Assembly (NCBI RefSeq): GCF_035942955.1
Contig: NZ_DASZCQ010000293.1
Coordinates: 1 to 24,650, forward strand
DNA: 24,650 bases
Reading direction: 5' to 3'
From: DASYTH01 sp035942955
GTDB taxonomy: Bacteria; Actinomycetota; Actinomycetes; Mycobacteriales; Pseudonocardiaceae
Shown here in pieces: positions 15,034-21,861 of the stretch; the first letter of the stretch is position 1, and the number at the start of each line of letters is the position of its first letter. The position numbers and the translations under genes are program-made. Below the pieces are notes generated by a model. The model searched no databases. It worked only from the letters and a program-made list of their open reading frames with translations, and was not told the DNA's origin.

Positions 15034-16392
15034 CTACAGGGAGGCGATCAGGCGCTCCACGCGTTCGTCGATCGCGCGGAACGGGTCCTTGCACAGCACG
15101 GTGCGCTGCGCCTGGTCGTTGAGCTTGAGGTGCACCCAGTCGACGGTGAAGTCGCGGCCGGCCTGCTGGGCGGCGGCGATGAAGTCACCGCGCAGCTTGG
15201 CCCGGGTGGTCTGCGGCGGGGTGTCCTTGGCGGCCTCGATCTCGCCGTCGTCGGTCACCCGCATGACCTGGTCCTTGCGTTGCAACAGGTCGAAGATGCC
15301 CCGGCCGCGGCGGATGTCGTGGTACGCCAGGTCGAGCTGGGCGACGCGGGGGCTGGACAGCTCCATGTTGTGCTTGGCCCGGTACCGCTCGACGAGCCGG
15401 TGCTTGATCGCCCAGTCGATCTCCCGGTCGATCTTGGTGAGGTCCTGCGTCTCGACCGCGTCCAGGGTCCGCCCCCACAGCTCGATCACCCGGTCGGCGA
15501 TCGGGTCCGGGGACCGCTTGGTCACGTGCTCGACGGCCCGCGCGTAGTACTCCCGCTGGATGTCCAGGGCCGAGGCCTCGCGCCCGCCGGCCAGCCGCAC
15601 CAGCCGCCGGCCGGTCAGGTCGTGGCTGATCTCGCGGATCGCCCGGATCGGGTTGTCCAGGCTGAAGTCCCGGAACTGCACGCCCTCCTCGATCATCTCC
15701 AGTACCAGGTTGGCGCTGCCGACCTTGAGCAGCGTGGTGGGCTCGGCCATGTTGGAGTCGCCGACGATCACGTGCAGCCGGCGGTAGCGCTCGGCGTCGG
15801 AGTGCGGCTCGTCGCGGGTGTTGATGATCGGCCGGGACCGGGTGGTCGCCGACGACACGCCCTCCCAGATGTGCTCGGCCCGCTGGGACAGGCAGTACAC
15901 CGCGCCGCGCGGCGTCTGCAGCACCTTGCCGGCGCCGCAGATGACCTGCCTGGTCACCAGGAACGGCAGCAGCACATCGGCAATCCGGGAGAACTCGCCC
16001 GCGCGCGTGACCAGGTAGTTCTCGTGGCAGCCGTACGAGTTGCCGGCGGAGTCGGTGTTGTTCTTGAACAGGAAGATGTCGCCGCCGATGCCCTCGTCGG
16101 CCAGCCGCCGCTCGGCGTCGACCAGCAGGTCCTCCAGGATCCGCTCGCCGGCCTTGTCGTGCGTGACGAGCTGGATGAGGTCGTCGCACTCCGCCGTGGC
16201 GTACTCGGGATGCGAGCCGACATCGAGGTAGAGCCGCGAGCCGTTGCGCAGGAACACGTTCGACGACCGCCCCCAGGACACCACGCGCCGAAACAGGTAC
16301 CGCGCGACCTCGTCCGGTGACAGCCGCCGCTGCCCGTGGAACGTACAGGTCACGCCGAACTCGGTCTCGATACCGAAGATCCGCCGCTGCAT
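15034..16392 (-). CDS. pafA: Pup-protein ligase PafA
   Basis: 452-residue ligase that uses ATP to phosphorylate the C-terminal Glu of Pup and joins it to substrate lysines. It is a carboxylate-amine ligase related to glutamine synthetase. Key residues are in place: Glu9 in GIETEFG and the catalytic-base Asp57 in LYLDVGSHPEYAT, the numbering known for M. tuberculosis PafA. NTDSAGNSYGCHENYL and the NTRDEPH...HVIVGDSNMAE region are also typical. Length equals the mycobacterial enzyme. Start ATG 16392 has TAGGGT six bases upstream and no proper ribosome site, so a leaderless mRNA is likely. It is isolated: the MMPL gene converges on its 3' end and the PAP2-kinase fusion diverges from its 5' end, so it is not in an operon with pafBC or prcBA. 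Confidence 0.98.
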   Translation of the reverse strand: MQRRIFGIETEFGVTCTFHGQRRLSPDEVARYLFRRVVSWGRSSNVFLRNGSRLYLDVGSHPEYATAECDDLIQLVTHDKAGERILEDLLVDAERRLADEGIGGDIFLFKNNTDSAGNSYGCHENYLVTRAGEFSRIADVLLPFLVTRQVICGAGKVLQTPRGAVYCLSQRAEHIWEGVSSATTRSRPIINTRDEPHSDAERYRRLHVIVGDSNMAEPTTLLKVGSANLVLEMIEEGVQFRDFSLDNPIRAIREISHDLTGRRLVRLAGGREASALDIQREYYARAVEHVTKRSPDPIADRVIELWGRTLDAVETQDLTKIDREIDWAIKHRLVERYRAKHNMELSSPRVAQLDLAYHDIRRGRGIFDLLQRKDQVMRVTDDGEIEAAKDTPPQTTRAKLRGDFIAAAQQAGRDFTVDWVHLKLNDQAQRTVLCKDPFRAIDERVERLIASL

Positions 16393-16398
16393 CCCTCT

Positions 16399-16404
16399 AC
16401 CCTA
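16399..16404 (-). promoter_or_regulatory. Putative leaderless -10 element of pafA
   Basis: Minus-strand TAGGGT (in TTAGGGT), then AGAGGG and the ATG. Same hexamer and same 6-base spacing as before pafB. It lies in the 163-bp divergent gap shared with the PAP2-kinase fusion gene, which itself has TAGCGT (16542-16547) eight bases before its GTG. Confidence 0.55.
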
Positions 16405-16555
16405 AGCGGGAAATCGCCGAACAGGTCGGTTGAAAACGTCGCTTGTTCGCAACATGACGTAGTGCGCCCACTCATTGTCACCCGGCCGGTCGAGCGGCGC
16501 GCGACCGGGGTTGGTTCCGCGCACGTTCGGAGTCGCCCCGGTAGCGTCGTGACTC

Positions 16556-18025
16556 GTGCTGGAATGGCTGCGCCTGGTGGCCCGACGGGTCAACGATGTC
16601 GATGTGGCGATCGAGCGGCGGATCGCCAAGCTCCCCCGCTCCCCGGTCGACACCGGGCTGACGAAACTCACGATCGCGGCCAACCACAGCATGCTGTGGT
16701 TCGCCATCGCCGCCGCCCTCGCCTCCCGGCGCGGAGTGACGCGCCGGGCGGCGTTCCGCGGCGTGGTGGCCATCGCCGGGGCGAGCTTCACCACCAACGC
16801 GATCGCCAAGCCGGTGCTGCCCCGCAGGCGCCCGGCCGCCGACGCGCTGCCGGACTTCCGCACCCATCCCGACCCGCCGACCTCCTCGTCGTTCCCGTCC
16901 GGCCACGCCGCGTCGGCGGCCGCGTTCACCACCGCCGTGGCCATGGAGAGCCCCATGGCCGGCGCGGTGCTCGCCCCGGTGGCCGCCACCGTGGCGTACT
17001 CGCGGATGCACACCGGTGTGCACTGGACCTCCGACGTGGTCGGCGGCCTGCTGCTCGGCAGCGGGATCGCGGTGGCGACCAAGCGGTGGTGGCCGGTGCG
17101 CCCGCCGCTGCCGGCCCGCGCGCGGCCGCACGCCGCCGCCCCCGAGTTGCCGGAGGGCGCGGGGCTGGTGGTGGCCACCAACAAGAACTCGGGCGACCAG
17201 ACGGTCGACCCGGCCGACGAGCTCGCCGCCATCCTGCCCAAGGCCCGCACGGTGCCCATCGACTCCGGCGACGATCTGGCCGAGCGGCTCGACGCCGAGG
17301 TGGACGCGTCCACCAGGGCGGTCGGGGTGGCCGGTGGGGACGGCTCGGTGGCCGCCGCCGCGGGGGTCGCCGAGAAGCACGGCCTGCCCCTCGTGGTGCT
17401 GCCGGCCGGCACGCTCAACCACTTCGCCCGCGACATCGGCGTCGACTCGTTCGCCGACGCCGTGTCCGCGGTCGCCACCGGCGCCGCGGTGTCGGTGGAC
17501 CTGGCCACGGTCCGGGTGGACGGCGGCCGGCTGCGCCCATTCGTCAACACCGCGAGCATCGGCGGCTACCCGGACCTGGTGCGGATGCGGGAGCGCTGGC
17601 AGCACCGGCTGGGCAAGTGGCTGGCCGCGGCGCTGGCCCTGGTACGGATCCTGGCCGAGGCCCGGCCGCTGCACGTGGTGCTGGACGGGCGGCGGGTCGC
17701 GGTGTGGCTGCTGTTCGTCGGCAACGGCCCGTACCATCCGCGCGGCATGGTGCCGGCGTGGCGCCCGGCCCTGAACTCCGGACAGCTGGACATCCGGTAC
17801 CTGCGCGCGGACCTTCGCCTGTCCCGGACGCGGTTCGTGCTGGCCGCGCTCACCGGCGCGCTGCACCGCAGCCGCACCTACGTGCAGCGGGAGGCCCCGT
17901 CGCTGCGGGTCGAAGTGCACGGACCCCCGGTCGCGCTCGCTACGGACGGCGAGGTGCCGGAGGTCGGCAACCGGTTCGACTTCGCGGTGGCCCCGGCCCG
18001 GCTGGCCGTGTACCGCCCGGAGTAG
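16556..18025 (+). CDS. Bifunctional PAP2 phosphatase / diacylglycerol kinase fusion
   Basis: 489-residue two-domain protein. Residues about 1-180 form a PAP2-type lipid phosphatase with all three catalytic motifs: K85-x6-RP, PSGH (114-117) and SR-x5-H156-x3-D160; hydrophobic segments near 45-57, 68-80, 120-148 and 160-175 suggest membrane anchoring. Residues about 200-489 are a DAGK-type lipid kinase with AGGDGS (259-264) and PAGTLNHFARD (283-293), the signature of one DAGK subgroup, and a C-terminal beta domain. Both active sites look intact. GTG 16556 is the chosen start; TAGCGT eight bases upstream suggests a leaderless mRNA. It lies on the strand opposite the surrounding pafA and prcA, and its stop is 2 bp from the prcA stop. 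PAP2-DAGK fusions are known in actinobacteria; the lipid substrates are not clear. Confidence 0.9.
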   Translation: MLEWLRLVARRVNDVDVAIERRIAKLPRSPVDTGLTKLTIAANHSMLWFAIAAALASRRGVTRRAAFRGVVAIAGASFTTNAIAKPVLPRRRPAADALPDFRTHPDPPTSSSFPSGHAASAAAFTTAVAMESPMAGAVLAPVAATVAYSRMHTGVHWTSDVVGGLLLGSGIAVATKRWWPVRPPLPARARPHAAAPELPEGAGLVVATNKNSGDQTVDPADELAAILPKARTVPIDSGDDLAERLDAEVDASTRAVGVAGGDGSVAAAAGVAEKHGLPLVVLPAGTLNHFARDIGVDSFADAVSAVATGAAVSVDLATVRVDGGRLRPFVNTASIGGYPDLVRMRERWQHRLGKWLAAALALVRILAEARPLHVVLDGRRVAVWLLFVGNGPYHPRGMVPAWRPALNSGQLDIRYLRADLRLSRTRFVLAALTGALHRSRTYVQREAPSLRVEVHGPPVALATDGEVPEVGNRFDFAVAPARLAVYRPE

Positions 18026-18027
18026 AC

Positions 18028-18798
18028 CTACTTGGGCGTCTCGGCGCCACCGTTGGGAGTGGGGGGCGGCTGGTCCGGCCCGGCCTCGGGCTCCGCCTCG
18101 CCGGCCCCGGCGGGCAGCAACGCGGTCAGCGCCGCGCCCTCCAGCCGCCGGAACGCCCGCGTCGGGCGGGTCCGCTCAAGCACCGCCACCTCGAGCCGGC
18201 CGACGACGTCGCTGTCGCCGTTGGCGGGCGAGGAGGCGGAGAGCACCTTGACGGCCAGCCGCACCGCGTCGGCCAGCGGCAGCTCCTCGCGGTAGTCGTT
18301 CTTGAGCGCGGTGAGGATCGGCTCGGTCTGCCCGCCCATCACCAGGAACTGCGGCTCGTCGAAGATCGACCCCTCGTAGGCGAGCCGGTAGAGCTGGTCC
18401 TCGTGCGGCGCCGAGCCCACCTCGCCCACGCAGATCTCCACCTCGAACGGCTTGACCTGCTCGGTGAAGATCGAGGCCAGGGTCTGCGCGTAGACGTTGG
18501 CCAGCTGCCGGGCCGACACGTCGCGCCGGTCGTTGGTGTAGCCCCACATGTCGACGTGCCGGATGCCGGCCCGCCGCAGCATCTCGTACTCGCTGTACCG
18601 GCCGGCCGCGGCGAACCCGATCCGGTCGTAGATCTCGGAGACCTTGTGCAGCGTGGCCGAGGGGTTCTCGGCCACGAACAGTATGCCGCCGCTGTACTTG
18701 AGCACGACCACGCTGCGGCCCCGGGCGATGCCCTTGCGGGCGATCTCCGAGCGCTCGCGCATCAGCTGCTCGGGCGACGCGAAGATCGGCATGCTCAC
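18028..18798 (-). CDS. prcA: Proteasome alpha subunit PrcA
   Basis: 256-residue subunit of the two outer rings of the 20S core, which gate substrate entry and dock the Arc/Mpa ATPase. The N-terminus MSMPIFASPEQLMRERSE and RKGIARGRSVV match actinobacterial PrcA; YDRRDV-like NDRRDVSARQLANVYAQ and FTEQVKPFEVE are conserved. The C-terminal 35 residues form an acidic Pro/Gly-rich tail of variable sequence. Start is GTG 18798 (GAGGAG eight bases upstream), which aligns with the known MS(F/M)P start; ATG 18792 is less likely. It lies 40 bp after prcB and converges on the PAP2-kinase gene with a 2-bp gap. Confidence 0.97.
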   Translation of the reverse strand: MSMPIFASPEQLMRERSEIARKGIARGRSVVVLKYSGGILFVAENPSATLHKVSEIYDRIGFAAAGRYSEYEMLRRAGIRHVDMWGYTNDRRDVSARQLANVYAQTLASIFTEQVKPFEVEICVGEVGSAPHEDQLYRLAYEGSIFDEPQFLVMGGQTEPILTALKNDYREELPLADAVRLAVKVLSASSPANGDSDVVGRLEVAVLERTRPTRAFRRLEGAALTALLPAGAGEAEPEAGPDQPPPTPNGGAETPK

Positions 18799-18838
18799 GA
18801 CGTGGCTCCTCGTCTCATCCTGTGCTGCGGTCGCATGC

Positions 18839-19699
18839 TCAGCCGCGCGGGGCTTCGCTGCGGGCGGACACCACGGCCTCGGCGACGGCGGCCGCGTCGG
18901 CCTCCGGCACGCGAACGGCGCCGTCCTCCCCGGTGATCGTGACCACCGAAGGGTAGAGCTTGCGGCCGACGTCGGGCCCGCCGGTGGCGGTGTCGTCCTC
19001 GGCGGCGTCGTAGAGCGCCTCGACCGCGTGCCGGATCGCGGTGTCCCGGTCGCCGTCGGGATCGTAGAGCTTCTTGAGCGCGGACCGGGCGAACAACGAG
19101 CCGGAGCCCACGGCGTGGAACCCGGCCCGCTCCTCGAACCGGCCCCCGGTCACGTCGTAGGACACGATCCGTCCGGCCCGCTTGGGGTCCTCGGCGTCGG
19201 TGTCGAAGCCCACGAACAGCGGCAGCACGGCCAGCCCGGCCATGGCCATGTCCAGGTGTCCCCGCACCATGCTGGACAGCTGGTTGGTCTTGCCGTCCAG
19301 GGACAGCGTCACGCCCTCGATCTTCTCGTAGTGCTGCAGCTGCACCGTGTAGAGCCTGATCATCTCCACGGCGAGCCCGGCGGTGCCGGCGATCCCGACG
19401 GCCGAGTAGCTGTCGGTGATGAAGACCTTGTCCATGTCGCGATGCGCGATCAGGTTGCCCGCGGTGGCCCGCCGGTCGCCGGCGATGAGCACCCCGCCGG
19501 CGAAGCTCAGCGCGACGATCGTCGTGCCGTGCGGCACGTCCGGCCGGCCGTCACCGATCACCGCGGGTGCGGGCCGGGCGCCGGGCAGCAAGTGCGGCGC
19601 CTGGGCCCTGAGGAAGTCGATGAACGACGACGTCCCCAACGACAGGTACGCAGGTGACAGCGGTGCGCCGGACATGGCGCGGTTCGCGGTGGGTTCCAT
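18839..19699 (-). CDS. prcB: Proteasome beta subunit PrcB
   Basis: 286-residue catalytic subunit of the 20S core. A propeptide of 58 residues ends at HG, after which TTIVAL begins; Thr59 becomes the N-terminal nucleophile after self-cleavage. AGDRRATAGNLI, GIAGTAGLAVE, AVGSGSLFARSALKKLY and the AADDTATGGPD-like segment EDDTATGGPDVGR are family marks. The ATG at 19699 is used, though AGAAGG sits very close to it; ATG 19675 would trim eight propeptide residues and leave the enzyme intact. It follows pup by 59 bp and precedes prcA by 40 bp, forming a pup-prcB-prcA unit. Confidence 0.97.
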   Translation of the reverse strand: MEPTANRAMSGAPLSPAYLSLGTSSFIDFLRAQAPHLLPGARPAPAVIGDGRPDVPHGTTIVALSFAGGVLIAGDRRATAGNLIAHRDMDKVFITDSYSAVGIAGTAGLAVEMIRLYTVQLQHYEKIEGVTLSLDGKTNQLSSMVRGHLDMAMAGLAVLPLFVGFDTDAEDPKRAGRIVSYDVTGGRFEERAGFHAVGSGSLFARSALKKLYDPDGDRDTAIRHAVEALYDAAEDDTATGGPDVGRKLYPSVVTITGEDGAVRVPEADAAAVAEAVVSARSEAPRG

Positions 19700-19758
19700 G
19701 CCTTCTTTCGTTCCGGTCGGGGCGGGCTGGGGCCGGGCTGCCCCAAGATAGCTGCTGC

Positions 19759-19953
19759 CTACTGGCCACCCTTTTGGACATAGGCGCGCACGAAGTCCTC
19801 GGCGTTCTCCTCGAGCACGTCGTCGATCTCGTCGAGGATCGTGTCCACGTCCTCGCCGAGCTTCTCGCGTCGCTCCTGACCGGCTGGGGCGGCACCCTCG
19901 ACATCCTCGTCGCCGTCACCGCCGCCTTGCCGCTGCACATGTTCCTGAGCCAT
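19759..19953 (-). CDS. pup: Prokaryotic ubiquitin-like protein Pup
   Basis: 64-residue protein tag, mostly disordered alone. The C-terminal half (DEIDDVLEENAEDFVRAY) is the coiled-coil segment that binds Arc/Mpa, and the protein ends GGQ. Because the last residue is Gln, Dop must deamidate it to Glu before PafA can use it. Length equals M. tuberculosis Pup. Start ATG 19953 has GGAGGCGAG just upstream. It lies 67 bp after dop and 59 bp before prcB, all on the minus strand. Confidence 0.98.
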   Translation of the reverse strand: MAQEHVQRQGGGDGDEDVEGAAPAGQERREKLGEDVDTILDEIDDVLEENAEDFVRAYVQKGGQ

Positions 19954-20020
19954 CTCGCCTCCCGTGTGGCTGGCCTACCTCAAACATTACCGACCAGGGC
20001 CGACAACCGTCTCGCATTGA

Positions 20021-21529
20021 TCAGCGCCGTGCTCCCCCGGTCAAGGTGTCCACGAGTTCCTCGGCAGTCGCCGACTTGTCGAGCAGATCACCCACGTGTG
20101 CCTTGGTCCCCCGCAGCGGCTCCAGCGTCGGGATCCGCACCAGCGACTCCCGCCCGAGATCGAAGATCACCGAGTCCCACGACGCCGCGGCGATCGAGTT
20201 GGGGTACCGCTCGAGGCACCGCCCGCGGAAGTACGCCCGCGTATCGTTCGGCGGCGTGGTCATCGCGGCCGTGACCTCCTCCTCGGTCACCAGCCGCTTC
20301 ATCGACCCCCTGGCCACCAGCCGGTTGTACAGCCCCTTGTCCAGCCGCACGTCGGAGTACTGCAGGTCGACCAGGCTCAACCGCGGCGACGACCAGCTCA
20401 GCCCGTCCCGCGCCCGGAACCCCTCCAACAGCCGCAACTTCGCCGGCCAGTCCAGCCGGTCGGCACACTCCTCAGGGTCGCGCGCCAGCGCGTCGAGCGT
20501 GTCGCCCCACGACTGCAGCACATCCTCGGACACCCGGTCGTAGTCCGACCGCTCCCGATGCTTGGCGCACATCTCGTGATAGGCGAACTGCAGGTCCAAC
20601 CCGGTGAACTTGCGTCCGTTGGCCAGCTCCACCGTGGCCTTCAGCGTCGGATCGTGGCTGATCGTGTGCACCGCCCGCACCGGATCGGCCAGCTTCAGAT
20701 GATCGAACCGAATCCCCGACTCGATCAGATCGAGCACCAGCGCCGTCGACCCCAGCTTGAGGTACGTCGACAGCTCCGCCAGGTTCGCATCCCCGATGAT
20801 CACGTGCAGCCGCCGGTACTTGTCGGCATCCGCGTGCGGCTCGTCCCGGGTGTTGATGATCCCCCGCTTCAGCGTGGTCTCCAGCCCCACCTCGACCTCG
20901 ATGTAGTCCGCACGCTGGGAGAGCTGGAACCCCGCCTCCTCCCCGCTGACCCCGATCCCCACCCGACCGGACCCGCACACCACCTGACGCGACGCGAAGA
21001 ACGGCGTCAACCCGGCAATCACCGCGGTGAACGGCGTGCTCCTGGCCATCAGGTAGTTCTCATGCGTCCCGTAACTGGCGCCCTTGCCGTCCACGTTGTT
21101 CTTGTACAGCTGCAACCTCGGCTGCCCCGGCACGGTGGCCGCCCGCAACGCGGCCTCCTCCATCACCCGCTCCCCCGCCTTGTCCCAGATCACCGCATCC
21201 CTGGCGTTGGTCACCTCGGGCGCCGAGTACTCCGGGTGGGCATGATCGACGTACAGCCGCGCCCCATTGGTCAGGATCACGTTCGCCGCGCCGAGATCCT
21301 CCACCTCCGGATCCGACGGCGGCATCCCGGGCGCCCCCAGGTCGAACCCCCGGGCGTCACGCAGCGGCGACTCCACCTCGTAGTCCCACCGCGCCCGTCT
21401 GGCCCTGGGGATGTCGGCCGCGGCCGCGTAAGCCAACACAACCTGGGTGGAAGTCAACACCGGGTTCGCGGTCGCATCCCCCGGCACGGCAATGCCGTAC
21501 TCGACCTCGGTACCCATGATCCGACGCAT
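20021..21529 (-). CDS. dop: Pup deamidase/depupylase Dop
   Basis: 502-residue paralogue of PafA that converts the C-terminal Gln of Pup to Glu and also removes Pup from substrates. Glu8 in MGTEVEYG and the catalytic Asp95 in LYVDHAHPEYSAPE are at the positions known for the mycobacterial enzyme. Between them is the Dop-specific loop (about residues 50-80, SPLRDARGFDLGAPGMPPS), absent from PafA. ATG 21529 gives 502 aa, the length of M. tuberculosis Dop; a TTG two codons earlier is in frame but overlaps the promoter spacing. TAGGCT lies six bases before the ATG with no ribosome site, so leaderless translation is likely. A 332-bp repeat-bearing gap separates it from arc. Confidence 0.98.
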   Translation of the reverse strand: MRRIMGTEVEYGIAVPGDATANPVLTSTQVVLAYAAAADIPRARRARWDYEVESPLRDARGFDLGAPGMPPSDPEVEDLGAANVILTNGARLYVDHAHPEYSAPEVTNARDAVIWDKAGERVMEEAALRAATVPGQPRLQLYKNNVDGKGASYGTHENYLMARSTPFTAVIAGLTPFFASRQVVCGSGRVGIGVSGEEAGFQLSQRADYIEVEVGLETTLKRGIINTRDEPHADADKYRRLHVIIGDANLAELSTYLKLGSTALVLDLIESGIRFDHLKLADPVRAVHTISHDPTLKATVELANGRKFTGLDLQFAYHEMCAKHRERSDYDRVSEDVLQSWGDTLDALARDPEECADRLDWPAKLRLLEGFRARDGLSWSSPRLSLVDLQYSDVRLDKGLYNRLVARGSMKRLVTEEEVTAAMTTPPNDTRAYFRGRCLERYPNSIAAASWDSVIFDLGRESLVRIPTLEPLRGTKAHVGDLLDKSATAEELVDTLTGGARR

Positions 21530-21535
21530 ATGCAA

Positions 21536-21541
21536 AGCCTA
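21536..21541 (-). promoter_or_regulatory. Putative leaderless -10 element of dop
   Basis: Minus-strand TAGGCT, then TTGCAT and the ATG at 21529. Same geometry as before pafA and pafB. It suggests that dop (and perhaps pup-prcBA behind it) has its own promoter rather than depending on read-through from arc. Confidence 0.5.
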
Positions 21542-21610
21542 CGGCCCACACTCGAGCACCACTTGAGCGCAGTCGGGCATGTCGGGAAAAGCAACCACCC
21601 CGCCACCCGC

Positions 21611-21830
21611 CACCGCGCAACCCAAACCGACCACCTCACCGACCCGCCCGCGAAGGCGGGCTACCAACCGCGCCCCGCAACCCAACCAGGCCCCGGCACC
21701 AACCGCCCGCCAATGCGACCACACAGCCGCCCCGCAACGCGACCAAGCCCGGTACCAACCGCCCGCGACGGCGCCCCTACCAACCGCCGCCCCGCAACGC
21801 GACCAAGCCCCGGTGCCAACCCGGCACACT
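21611..21830. repeat. Degenerate 57-60 bp tandem repeats between arc and dop
   Basis: About four diverged units in the gene-free stretch 21542-21861. The best-kept core, cgccccgcaac followed by (c/g)c(a/g)accaaGCCCC-like sequence and accaaccgcccgc, starts at 21671, 21728 and 21788; a weaker copy starts near 21611. Periods are about 60, 57 and 60. A perfect hairpin gcccgc-gaag-gcgggc lies at 21646-21661 in the first unit. Base use (runs of aaccg/ccaac) differs from neighbouring genes. On the minus strand a 96-codon frame (21829-21539) runs through them and gives a Trp/Cys/Gly/Ala-rich peptide that I do not believe is a protein, though all periods are multiples of three. Confidence 0.65.
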
Positions 21831-21833
21831 TCT

Positions 21834-21854
21834 CCCCGGACCCGGCCCCGCCCC
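21834..21854 (-). other. G-quadruplex motif just after the arc stop codon
   Basis: On the minus (arc sense) strand four G-runs, GGGG-C-GGGG-CC-GGG-TCC-GGGG, begin seven bases after the arc stop. Loops of 1, 2 and 3 bases fit the canonical G3+N1-7 rule. It could fold in the arc mRNA 3' end and slow RNA polymerase or protect the message. G-runs are frequent in such GC-rich DNA, so function is uncertain. Confidence 0.45.
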
Positions 21855-21861
21855 GGCAGCC

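Noticed and set aside
21539..21829. 96-codon minus-strand ORF before dop
   Set aside because: Made of repeat units, Trp/Cys/Gly-rich, no ribosome site seen, no family; kept only as a question in the repeat finding.
21611..21830. CRISPR array
   Set aside because: The units are diverged, about 57-60 bp with no constant repeat separated by unique spacers, and no cas genes are present.
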